Assembly: GCA_014379045.1 (NCBI GenBank)
Contig: JACMMK010000081.1
Location: forward strand, 1-8,496
Reading direction: 5' to 3'
DNA length: 8,496 nucleotides
Source of the DNA: Burkholderiales bacterium
GTDB lineage: Bacteria > Pseudomonadota > Gammaproteobacteria > Burkholderiales > CAIKXV01
This document shows, piece by piece, positions 1 to 6,393 of this stretch. Under the pieces are notes generated by a model. The model did not search any database, had not been told where the DNA came from, and saw only the letters and a program-made list of their open reading frames with translations. The translations under genes and the position numbers were made by a program. The first letter of the stretch is position 1; each line of letters begins with the position of its first letter.

Positions 1-2
1 CC

Positions 3-344
3 GGGGCGTCACGCGATGCGCTGACCCGGCCCGACGAGGCGTTCGCGCTGGCAAGCGCCGGTGGCGCCTGGTTCACCGAAGGCGAGGGCCGTTTCGGTAC
101 GCTTGCGCCGGGACGCGCGGCCGACTTTGCCGTGCTCGACGCCGATCCGTTCGCCGGTGGCGACGATCGACTGCTCGAACTCGAATCGGTGCTGACCGTC
201 GCCGGCGGCCGGGTCACCTGGGCCAGTGGCGAATACGTGGCGCTGCAACCGGCGCGCGGCGCACTGCTTCCTGCCTGGTCGAGCGTCGAGCGCATGCCGC
301 CGTATCCCCGGCCAGGCGCCCGCGTGCGCGCAGGGGATCGGTAG
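3..344 (+). CDS. Amidohydrolase-3 (YtcJ-like) family protein, C-terminal fragment (5' end outside window)
   Basis: The first bases read in frame as the last 113 residues of a metal-dependent amidohydrolase, ending at TAG 342-344. The segment AWFTEGEGRFGTLAPGRAAD followed by FAVLDADPF is the usual C-terminal signature in which the chain returns to the small beta-sandwich of the amidohydrolase fold (G-x-L-x-P-G-x-x-A-D-x-x-V-L). ESVLTVAGGRVTWASGEY is typical of the YtcJ-like amidohydrolase-3 group. The metal-binding HxH and the later His/Asp ligands lie upstream of the window, so integrity and substrate cannot be judged. Members hydrolyse amide, carbamate or formyl bonds in the cytoplasm. The next gene starts 95 bases downstream on the same strand. 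The family call is firm; a specific function is not supported. Confidence 0.85.
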   Translation, partial: GASRDALTRPDEAFALASAGGAWFTEGEGRFGTLAPGRAADFAVLDADPFAGGDDRLLELESVLTVAGGRVTWASGEYVALQPARGALLPAWSSVERMPPYPRPGARVRAGDR

Positions 345-439
345 CGTGGACAGGCGCGACCCCGGCGGCTCAGGGAAGCGGTGACCGCCACCCGGGCGCA
401 CACTCACGTCTGTTCGAATGGACGGGGCGATCACTGATC

Positions 440-1390
440 ATGGAATCGTTGTACGCGTTGCTCGCTGAATACGGTCTGGCGATCGCCTTCATCAATGTAC
501 TCGCGGCGAAGCTGGGTGCGCCGCTGCCGGCCGTGCCGACGTTGGTCCTGACCGGTGCGCTCGCCGCTCGCGAACAGCTGTCGGCACCGCTGCTGCTGGC
601 GAGCGCCACGGCCGCGGCGATGCTCGCCGACACGCTGTGGTATCTGGCGGGGCGCCGCTTCGGCATCAGAGTGCTGCGTCTGTTGTGCAGCGTCTCGCTC
701 GCACCCGACAGCTGCGTGCGCCAGACCGAGACCGTGTATGTGCGCTACGGTGCGCTGTCGCTGGTGGCATCGAAGTTCGTGCCGGGGCTGTCGACGGTCG
801 CCGCACCGCTCGCCGGCGCCTGGCGCCTGTCGTTCGCGCGCTTCACGCTGTACAACGCGATCGGGGCGCTCGCCTGGGCCGGTATCGGCATCGGTGCCGG
901 CATGATCTTCAACGACCAGATCGAGCGGCTGATGGAATGGCTGTCGAGCTTCGGCGCGATCACCGTCGCCGCCGTCCTGGCGTTGCTCGCGGCGTTCATC
1001 GGGTGGAAGTGGTGGCAGCGTCGTCGCTTCTATCGGCAATTGCGGATGTCGCGCATCGATGTGCCCGCGCTGCGGCTGCTGTTCGACTCGGGCATCGCAC
1101 CGCAGGTGCTCGATGTACGCGGCGCACAGGCGCGCGAGATGGATCCGCGGCGGATTCCCGGTGCGATCGAGGTGGATCCCGCGGCGCCCGAGATGGCGCT
1201 GGCCGAACTGTCGCGAGAACGCGAGATCGTCGTCTATTGCAATTGACCCAACGAAGCCAGCGCGGCGCGTGTCGCCCGCATGCTGATCGACCGGGGCTTC
1301 GAGCAGGTGCGGCCGCTGGCGGGCGGGCTCGATGCCTGGTTCGATACGCTCGACGACGCGGCGCGCTATCGGCGCGATAGCAACTCCTGA
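440..1390 (+). CDS. DedA (VTT-domain) membrane protein fused to a rhodanese domain, with an in-frame TGA at the active-site loop (candidate selenoprotein or nonsense mutant)
   Basis: Residues 1-200 form a DedA/SNARE-associated membrane domain with hydrophobic segments at about 10-42, 50-70, 105-125, 136-158 and 172-190. It carries the family features LGAPLPAVPTLVLTGALAA and SKFVPGLSTVAAPLAG. Residues about 207-310 form a rhodanese domain: VLDVRGAQAREMDPRRIPGA, then VVYCN, TGA (1244-1246, codon 269), then PNEASAARVAR and PLAGGLDAWFDTL. Standard translation stops at 1246 and gives 268 aa, cutting the rhodanese domain one residue after its likely catalytic Cys267. Reading through the TGA gives 316 codons ending at TGA 1388-1390. 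As I recall the family, the loop is CxCPNEAS, so the TGA sits at a Cys position. The base after the stop is C, a context favouring readthrough. No strong Shine-Dalgarno is seen (GGGGCGA at 424-430). DedA proteins are lipid or solute transporters of the inner membrane; rhodaneses move sulfane sulfur. Alternatives are a nonsense mutation or a sequencing error. Confidence 0.75.
1258..1285 (+). promoter_or_regulatory. Candidate bacterial SECIS-like hairpin downstream of the in-frame TGA
   Basis: Pairs I can draw by eye are 1258-1261 with 1282-1285 (CAGC/GCTG), 1262-1263 with 1278-1279 (GC/GC), and 1264-1267 with 1273-1276 (GGCG/CGCC). Bulges are AT 1280-1281 and C 1277. The loop is CGTGT, 1268-1272. 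Twenty-one bases separate the TGA from the loop, and a G is in the second loop position. Both fit the published bacterial SECIS rules (16-37 nt spacing, G among the first two loop bases). No bulged U like that of E. coli fdhF is evident. Hairpins are common by chance in GC-rich DNA, so this is suggestive only. Confidence 0.35.
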
Positions 1391-1391
1391 T

Positions 1392-1419
1392 TCGACATCG
1401 CGCGGGGCTGCGGTACCAT
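1392..1419 (+). promoter_or_regulatory. Possible sigma-70 promoter for the Dps gene
   Basis: TCGACA at 1392-1397 matches the -35 consensus at 5 of 6 positions. TACCAT at 1414-1419 matches the -10 at 4 of 6, with a 16-base spacer. It starts right after the stop of the rhodanese frame and lies 37 bases before the chosen Dps start. Such matches are weak evidence in GC-rich genomes. Confidence 0.3.
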
Positions 1420-1444
1420 TCGATCAACACATGTCTGCCGCCGA

Positions 1445-1448
1445 AGGA
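1445..1448 (+). promoter_or_regulatory. Ribosome binding site deciding the Dps start
   Basis: AGGA within AAGGAAG (1444-1450) lies 8 bases before ATG 1457 but only 2 bases before the alternative ATG 1451, so the second ATG is preferred. Confidence 0.6.
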
Positions 1449-1456
1449 AGATGACG

Positions 1457-1930
1457 ATGAAAGTGAACATCGGTTTGAAGGACGGTGCACGCGCGAGCGT
1501 GATCGGCATCCTCAACAAGTTGCTTGCCGACGAGTTCGTGCTTTATACGAAAACCCGGCGCTTCCATTGGAACGTCGTCGGTCCGGACTTCAGCGAACTG
1601 CACAAGTTCTTCGAAGCGCAGTACGAGGCGATCGAGGCGTTCATCGACGACGTGGCCGAGCGCGCGCGCGCGCTCGACGGCACCGCCAGCGGATCGCTGA
1701 AGGAGTTCCTTGCGCTCACGCGGCTCGAGGAAAAGTCCGGCACGAATCCGCAGGCCCAGGGCATGATCGAGGCGTTGCTGGGAGACCACGAGACGATCGT
1801 GCGCAACCTTCGCGCCGACCTCGACGAGGTGGGCGAGAAACACGGCGATGCCGGCACCAACGACTTTCTGACCGGTCTGATGGAACAGCACGAGAAGATG
1901 GCGTGGATGCTGCGCGCGTATCTGCGTTGA
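1457..1930 (+). CDS. dps: Dps family ferritin-like DNA-protection / ferroxidase protein
   Basis: The 157-residue product (159 from the alternative ATG 1451) has the length and pattern of Dps miniferritins. These form dodecamers that oxidise and store iron with hydrogen peroxide and so protect DNA. Numbered from ATG 1451, the inter-subunit ferroxidase ligands align by spacing with E. coli Dps: His39 in FHWNVVGPDF, His51, Glu55 (Asp in E. coli), Asp66 and Glu70 in the DDVAERARAL stretch. The N-terminal tail is short and not notably Lys-rich, so direct DNA binding is uncertain. The C-terminal half (about 100-159) is the usual four-helix bundle remainder ending EKMAWMLRAYLR. The gene lies between the DedA-rhodanese gene and doxX on the same strand, with 43 bases before doxX, consistent with a shared stress role. 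The Asp-to-Glu change keeps a carboxylate ligand. Confidence 0.93.
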   Translation: MKVNIGLKDGARASVIGILNKLLADEFVLYTKTRRFHWNVVGPDFSELHKFFEAQYEAIEAFIDDVAERARALDGTASGSLKEFLALTRLEEKSGTNPQAQGMIEALLGDHETIVRNLRADLDEVGEKHGDAGTNDFLTGLMEQHEKMAWMLRAYLR

Positions 1931-1973
1931 TCGTTGCCCGCGGCGTTGAGCCCCGGGTCGGGCGCAGGTATCG

Positions 1974-2426
1974 ATGCGTGTTGGTCGGCACGACATGACG
2001 GGTGAAGCGAACACGGGTTTTGCGGGGCGCTACGGGGCGCTGCTCGCACGCCTGCTGTTTGCGCCGATCCTCATCGGCTATGCGTTCCTGAAAGTGCGCG
2101 CGTTGATGGGCAGCGTGCAGGCCGATGCGTTGCAGAACTTTCCGATGACGCAGGTGCTGCTGTATCTGACGATCGGGCTCGAACTTGTCGGCGGCGTGTT
2201 GATCGTCGTCGGCTTCAGGACGCGGCTCGCGGCCGTCGTACTCGCAGTGTTTTTTCTCGGCGTCACCGCACTGATGGTGCCGCTGCTCGGCGCGGCCGGC
2301 GGCATGGGCGCGACGTATCTCGATCAGATCGTGAAGAATCTCGCGTTCATCGGCGGACTGGTGTTGCTGGCGCTGCACGGGCCGGGCCCGATCAGCATCG
2401 ATCATCGGCGCCTCCGGATGCGCTAG
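1974..2426 (+). CDS. DoxX family inner-membrane protein
   Basis: This is a 150-residue four-helix membrane protein with hydrophobic segments at about 22-39, 61-80, 84-105 and 120-135. KNLAFIGGLVLLALHGPG in the last helix is the DoxX signature, and the second helix ends in VVGFRTRLAA, also typical. Members are named after a subunit of archaeal thiosulfate:quinone oxidoreductase, but most bacterial DoxX proteins have no proven reaction. In mycobacteria one works with a rhodanese and superoxide dismutase in an oxidative-stress complex. ATG 1974 is chosen because GCAGG (1964-1968) precedes it by 5 bases. ATG 1995 (MTGEANTGF) is an alternative that would remove seven residues. It follows the Dps gene on the same strand and may be cotranscribed with it. 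Confidence 0.88.
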   Translation: MRVGRHDMTGEANTGFAGRYGALLARLLFAPILIGYAFLKVRALMGSVQADALQNFPMTQVLLYLTIGLELVGGVLIVVGFRTRLAAVVLAVFFLGVTALMVPLLGAAGGMGATYLDQIVKNLAFIGGLVLLALHGPGPISIDHRRLRMR

Positions 2427-2540
2427 TTTCGGGTTTCTGCGCGGGTTGCGCGCTGCCCGCCCTGTCAGCTGCATGCGCTGCTGAGGTCCTCCTCGCCCTG
2501 CGCACGCCGCGTTGGGCTGAACGCGAAAGTCGATCGACAG

Positions 2541-3902
2541 ATGGCCGCTCGCAAGGCAACGAAAGCATCGAAAGCCAAAGCTGCGCGCGCGCCGCGCAGC
2601 AGCGCGCAAGGTGCGGTGACCGCGTTGCTGCCGGTCACCATCGTGCCGGGATCGATACGCTACGCGCCCGGCATTCGCGCCGGGCAGTGGGTGTTCGCGA
2701 CCGGGCACAAAGGCACTGCCGATTTTCTCAACGGCATGGCGCCGGACGTGGTCGACGCCGAAGCACCGCGCCACGGCGAAGCGCGCTTCAAGAAGGAAGC
2801 GCGGCACGTGTTCGCCAATCTTGCGCGCGTGCTCGACGCGGGCGGCACCGACCGCCGACATGTCGTGCGTGTCGACCAGTACTACACCGCCGGGCACGTG
2901 GTCGACTCGTATCACGACGTGCGGCGCGAATTCTTCGCCGGGCACATTCCGCCGAGCACCTCGAACCTGCACCGGAAGTTTCTGCTGACCGGGCAGCACA
3001 TGGAAGTGCAGCTGATCGCAACCGTTCCCGCCAGAGGCTTCGAGGTGACGCAGCACCGGCCGGCGAGCCTGCCGGTGCATGCAAGCTCGGGCTACAGCCC
3101 GGTGCTGACCTGTGGCGACTATGTGTTCATTGCAGGGCAGACATCGGAGGCGTTGAAGACCGAGGAAGGCCCGCTCGACCCCGCGGCGCGCATGCCCGCG
3201 GGGCATCTGTGGAAAGGCACGCCGATCAAGCTCGAGGCCGATTTCGTCATCGAGCGCAAACTGAAGCCGGCACTGGCGGTGGTCGGCAGCACGCTCGAGG
3301 ACGTGGTCAAGGCGCAGGTCTATCTGCGCGACCTCGACGACGTGCCGGCGTTCAACGAAGTCTGGGCACGTCATTTCGGGCAGGCGATGCCCGCGACGAC
3401 GATCATTCCGACCTCCGACCCCGGCTTCATCTGCGAGACCGGCCGGATCGAGATCAACACGATCAGCGTGCGCCATGGCGCGCGTACGAAGAAGCGGATC
3501 ATCGATGCCGGCGTACCCACGGTGCACGCCGGGCATCCGCAGGCGGTAAGCGCGGGGGATCTGCTGTTCCTGTCCGGACTGATGGCCGTGGACGGGCGCG
3601 GCGCGCTCGCAGCCGACGTGCGCATCGACCCCCGCCAGCCGTGGTTCGGCGAAGCGAGCGCGTTGCAGATGGCGCGCATCCTCGCGCACGCCGAGCGCGT
3701 GTGCCGCAAGGCAGGCACGACGCTCGCCAACACCGTGCGGGCGCAGCAGTTCCACACCGACCTGGCGGGTTTCCATCCGGCATATCAGGCCTGGCAACAG
3801 GCGCTTCCCGGGCACCATCTGCCGTTCTCCGCGATCGAAGTCCCGGCATTGGCGGTGCCCGGCGCGGTGGTCATGCTCGACCTGTGGGTGTATGTACCCT
3901 GA
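2541..3902 (+). CDS. Three-domain RidA-like (YjgF/UK114) protein lacking the catalytic Arg in every domain
   Basis: The 453-residue protein is three RidA-type domains in tandem, at about 36-163, 178-312 and 325-453; ordinary RidA is a single domain of about 130 aa forming trimers. Each has the pattern of a strand ending in F-A/I/L-x-G/S-G, a helix, VxxxxxxYxxD-like strands and a last strand (MEVQLIATV, IEINTISV, VVMLDLWVYV). One chain could therefore form a pseudo-trimer. The Arg that binds the carboxylate in RidA enamine/imine deaminase (R105 of E. coli RidA, in P-A-R-S) is replaced by Ser139, Thr286 and Phe429. Canonical 2-aminoacrylate deaminase activity is therefore unlikely. Residues 1-24 are a Lys/Ala/Arg-rich tail of low complexity. 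No clear Shine-Dalgarno precedes ATG 2541 (GAAAG lies about 12 bases upstream). It precedes a Bug receptor and an M20 hydrolase, suggesting a role in the same catabolic route. Confidence 0.88.
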   Translation: MAARKATKASKAKAARAPRSSAQGAVTALLPVTIVPGSIRYAPGIRAGQWVFATGHKGTADFLNGMAPDVVDAEAPRHGEARFKKEARHVFANLARVLDAGGTDRRHVVRVDQYYTAGHVVDSYHDVRREFFAGHIPPSTSNLHRKFLLTGQHMEVQLIATVPARGFEVTQHRPASLPVHASSGYSPVLTCGDYVFIAGQTSEALKTEEGPLDPAARMPAGHLWKGTPIKLEADFVIERKLKPALAVVGSTLEDVVKAQVYLRDLDDVPAFNEVWARHFGQAMPATTIIPTSDPGFICETGRIEINTISVRHGARTKKRIIDAGVPTVHAGHPQAVSAGDLLFLSGLMAVDGRGALAADVRIDPRQPWFGEASALQMARILAHAERVCRKAGTTLANTVRAQQFHTDLAGFHPAYQAWQQALPGHHLPFSAIEVPALAVPGAVVMLDLWVYVP

Positions 3903-3977
3903 CACAGGCGCCGCCGCGAGCGATGCGGGGGCACCGTCCGGCACCGTTCTTGCTCGAACTCCGACCACAATCTTCGC

Positions 3978-3982
3978 GAGGA
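3978..3982 (+). promoter_or_regulatory. Ribosome binding site deciding the start of the first Bug receptor
   Basis: GAGGA ends 5 bases before ATG 3988. This selects that ATG, which also begins a signal peptide, over an in-frame ATG at 3892 that would overlap the preceding gene. Confidence 0.75.
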
Positions 3983-3987
3983 CGTTC

Positions 3988-5013
3988 ATGACTCATTGCG
4001 CCAAACCGTTTCATTCGTGTCACCGCCTCGCTTGCGTGCTCGCCATGGCAGTCGGTGCCCACCTGCTCGGCGCGCCGTCGAGCGCGCAGGCACAGACCGT
4101 CGACGCCGCCGCCGCTTATCCGACGCAGTCGGTGCGGTTCATCGTGCCGGCGACCGCCGGGGGCACCACTGACGTCGTGATCAGGCATATCGCGAAATAT
4201 CTGAGCGAGGCGTGGAACGCACCGGTGCTGGTCGAGAACCGCGCGGGAGCCGGCGGGGTCATCGGCGCGCAGTACGTCGCGGCGCAGAAGCCCGATGGCT
4301 ATACGTTCCTCGCCGCACCAAGCGCATTCGGCGTGCGCTCGGCAATCGACCGCAACCTGCCCTTCGATTCGCTGAAAGACTTCGTCGGCGTCGGTCAGAT
4401 GGCACGTTCCCCGAGTTTCATGGTCGTGTCGCCGTCGCTGGGCTTCAAATCGTTGAAGGACCTGATCGCGTTCGCCAAGGGCAAGCCGCAGGGCATCGTC
4501 TATGGTTCAGCCGGGGTCGGCAGTACCGCGCATCTGCACGCGGCGGCGGTCGCGCACCTGGCCGGCTTCAAGGCCGATCACGTCGCTTACAAAGGCACGC
4601 CGGAGGCGGTCAACGACGCGATGGCGGGACGTATCCTGTACGCGTTCGCGCCCGGACCCAACGCGCTGCCGCTCGCGAAGGAAGGCAAACTGCAGATCCT
4701 CGCCACCAGTTCGATCGCCGGCACGCGCTTCATGCCTGGCGTGCCGTCGCTGGCTCAGGCGGGGCTCGGCGGCTACGAAAGCGAAGACTGGTTCGGCGTG
4801 CTGGCGCCGGCGGGCACGCCGCTGCCGGTCCGCCAGCGGGTCGCGAAAGAGATGGCGCGCATCCTGGCGTTGCCCGAAGTGCGCGAGCGGTTCAATACGC
4901 TGGGGGCCGAGCCGGTTGCTTCGGGTCCGGTAGAGTTCGAGAGCTTCGTGCGCGAGTACGTGCTGCGCACGCGCAAACTGGCCGAAGAAATCGGCATGAA
5001 ACCCGAAGGTTGA
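3988..5013 (+). CDS. Bug/TctC family periplasmic solute-binding receptor (first copy)
   Basis: The 341-residue protein is a receptor of the Bug family, extracytoplasmic proteins that bind small carboxylates and related metabolites and are greatly expanded in Burkholderiales. Residues 1-35 are a signal peptide: a basic/His start, a hydrophobic core LACVLAMAVGAHLL, and a likely cleavage after SSAQA. The mature part has the family pattern YPTQSVRFIVPATAGGTTD, then PVLVENRAGAGGVIGAQYVA and QKPDGYTFL. Further on are IVYGSAGVGSTAHLHA (ligand-pocket loop), VAYKGTPEAVNDAMAG and WFGVLAPAGTP. Its length is usual for the family. It starts 85 bases after the RidA-like gene and ends 49 bases before the M20 gene, so the three may be one transcript. 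The ligand cannot be read from the sequence. TctA/TctB partners are absent from the window. Confidence 0.93.
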   Translation: MTHCAKPFHSCHRLACVLAMAVGAHLLGAPSSAQAQTVDAAAAYPTQSVRFIVPATAGGTTDVVIRHIAKYLSEAWNAPVLVENRAGAGGVIGAQYVAAQKPDGYTFLAAPSAFGVRSAIDRNLPFDSLKDFVGVGQMARSPSFMVVSPSLGFKSLKDLIAFAKGKPQGIVYGSAGVGSTAHLHAAAVAHLAGFKADHVAYKGTPEAVNDAMAGRILYAFAPGPNALPLAKEGKLQILATSSIAGTRFMPGVPSLAQAGLGGYESEDWFGVLAPAGTPLPVRQRVAKEMARILALPEVRERFNTLGAEPVASGPVEFESFVREYVLRTRKLAEEIGMKPEG

Positions 5014-5052
5014 CCCGCGCGGCCCTGGAGCTTCGAGCCCGACCATGTCGAC

Positions 5053-5059
5053 GAGGAAG
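5053..5059 (+). promoter_or_regulatory. Ribosome binding site deciding the M20 hydrolase start
   Basis: GAGGAAG lies just before ATG 5063 (5 bases from the GAGGA core). The upstream in-frame ATG at 5045 has only GGAG about 15 bases away, so 5063 is preferred. Confidence 0.65.
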
Positions 5060-5062
5060 CCG

Positions 5063-6334
5063 ATGTCCGATCACCCCGATTACCGGCGCGCCGCCGCGCT
5101 GATCACACCGCAGGGCGTGCGCGACACGCTGGTCGAGATGGTCGACATCGCGAGTCCGACCGGACGCGAAGGTGCGTTCGCGGATTATCTGGTCGAACGC
5201 CTGCGCCGTTGCGGTTGCCGCGCCTGGTTGCAGCCGGTGAGCCCCGGACGGCCCAATGCGATCGCGACGCTGCGCGGGTCGGGCAGCGGCACGAACCTGC
5301 TGTTCACGGGTCACATGGATACGTCCTACGACGGCGACGAAGACTACCTGCAGGGTGATGGATTCAAGCCGCGAGGTATCGTCCGCGACAACTGGGTGTG
5401 GGGCCTCGGTGCCAACAACATGAAGAGTGGCCTCGCCTCGGCCGTGGTCGCGATCGAGGCGCTCGCCCACGCAGGCGCGAAATTGCACGGCGACGTGCTG
5501 TTCGGCGGCGTGGTCGGTGAAACCGAGAAGGCACCGATCGAAGAGTTCGATTCGCCCAGCCAGTCGGGCTACGGGATCGGCACCCGCTACATGGTGACGC
5601 ACGGGGTGACTGCCGACTGTGCCGTGCTGTGCGAACCGACGACCCTGCAGGTCTGCACGGCGAACATGGGCGTGACCTGGTTCAAGATCACGGTCGGCGG
5701 CACGATGAGTCATTCGGCGTGGTCGTCGAAACCCGGCGTGGTCAACGCGATCGCCGAGATGCACCGGCTGCAGTCGATGATCGGCGAATGGTCCGAGCAT
5801 TACACCGCGACCCATGAGTATCTGGGAGAGCGACCCAACGTGACGGTGGCAGCGATTCGCGGCGGGATGCCGTGGCGGCTGTCGCGCAACCCGTGGCAGT
5901 GCAGCCTGTACCTGGACGTGCGCACCGTTCCGGGCACCACGACCGACGATCTGAAGCGCGGCCTGCGTGCGGTGTTGCGCGCGTTCGCCGAAGAGCGCGG
6001 CTGCGACGAGCCGTTGCTCGACGCGTATGTGAGCGATCCGGCGACCGATATCGGCGACACGCCTGCGATCACGCAGGTGATGCGCGCCGCGCATCGACGC
6101 GTGACCGGGAACGACGCGCCCGGCATCATCCGGCGCCCCGGCGCCGATTCGACGCATCTCAACCGCTACGACGTGCCTACGCTCTGCTACGGCCCGGGCG
6201 GGCGCAGCCATCCCGACTCGAAAGGGCGCCAGATGCACGCGGTCGGCGAGCATGTGCACATCGACGACCTGCATACCGCGGCACAGGTCTATCTCGCGGC
6301 GGCGTTCGCGGTCTGCGGCCCGGCGCAGGCCTAG
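5063..6334 (+). CDS. M20 family metallohydrolase (ArgE/DapE-like)
   Basis: The product is 423 residues (429 from ATG 5045). M20 enzymes are cytoplasmic di-zinc hydrolases of N-acyl amino acids, peptides or related amides. Visible motifs are LLFTGHMDTS (His84 metal ligand, Asp86), GLGANNMKSG (119-121), GGVVGETEKAP (Glu153), LCEPT (Glu191), GGTMSHSAW (His217, lid/dimerisation domain) and the C-terminal MHAVGEHVHIDDL (His392 metal ligand). The position of the metal-bridging Asp, normally D-M-K, is Asn119. The usual adjacent Glu-Glu pair is spread as E-T-E (153-155). The metal centre may thus differ from classical ArgE/DapE, though this could be normal for its subfamily. The lid domain lies at about 200-310. 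The gene follows the Bug receptor by 49 bases and may hydrolyse the imported compound. Substrate is unknown. Confidence 0.9.
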   Translation: MSDHPDYRRAAALITPQGVRDTLVEMVDIASPTGREGAFADYLVERLRRCGCRAWLQPVSPGRPNAIATLRGSGSGTNLLFTGHMDTSYDGDEDYLQGDGFKPRGIVRDNWVWGLGANNMKSGLASAVVAIEALAHAGAKLHGDVLFGGVVGETEKAPIEEFDSPSQSGYGIGTRYMVTHGVTADCAVLCEPTTLQVCTANMGVTWFKITVGGTMSHSAWSSKPGVVNAIAEMHRLQSMIGEWSEHYTATHEYLGERPNVTVAAIRGGMPWRLSRNPWQCSLYLDVRTVPGTTTDDLKRGLRAVLRAFAEERGCDEPLLDAYVSDPATDIGDTPAITQVMRAAHRRVTGNDAPGIIRRPGADSTHLNRYDVPTLCYGPGGRSHPDSKGRQMHAVGEHVHIDDLHTAAQVYLAAAFAVCGPAQA

Positions 6335-6367
6335 CCCGCAACGAACTGCCCGCAGCAGGCGCCATGC

Positions 6368-6383
6368 GCGGGGGATTCCCCGC
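6368..6383. terminator. Possible bidirectional hairpin terminator between convergent genes
   Basis: GCGGGG (6368-6373) pairs perfectly with CCCCGC (6378-6383) around a GATT loop. It lies in the 59-base gap between the convergent M20 and second Bug genes. No T-run follows on either strand, so intrinsic termination is not certain. Confidence 0.4.
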
Positions 6384-6393
6384 CACCGGCACG

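Noticed and set aside
378..388. Small inverted repeat GCGG-TGA-CCGC in the gap before the DedA-rhodanese gene
   Set aside because: Four pairs only, too short to call an operator or terminator.
1247..1390. A separate downstream gene encoding the end of the rhodanese domain
   Set aside because: There is no ribosome binding site or suitable start and the fragment would lack the catalytic Cys; it makes sense only as a continuation across the TGA or as a broken end.
2441..2460. Hairpin GCGGG/CCCGC after the DoxX gene as a terminator
   Set aside because: Only 5 pairs with a 10-base loop and no T-run; not separable from the GC-rich background.
3892..3987. An earlier start for the first Bug receptor at ATG 3892
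   Set aside because: It overlaps the end of the RidA-like gene and precedes the signal peptide; ATG 3988 has a well-spaced GAGGA.
1716..3989. A very long open frame on the minus strand
   Set aside because: It lies opposite Dps, DoxX and the RidA-like gene, crosses gene boundaries, has Arg/His-rich low-sense composition and no domain; it is a shadow of the GC-rich codon pattern.
4892..6274. A long minus-strand open frame opposite the M20 hydrolase
   Set aside because: The M20 frame has a full set of family motifs and a ribosome binding site; the antisense frame has neither.
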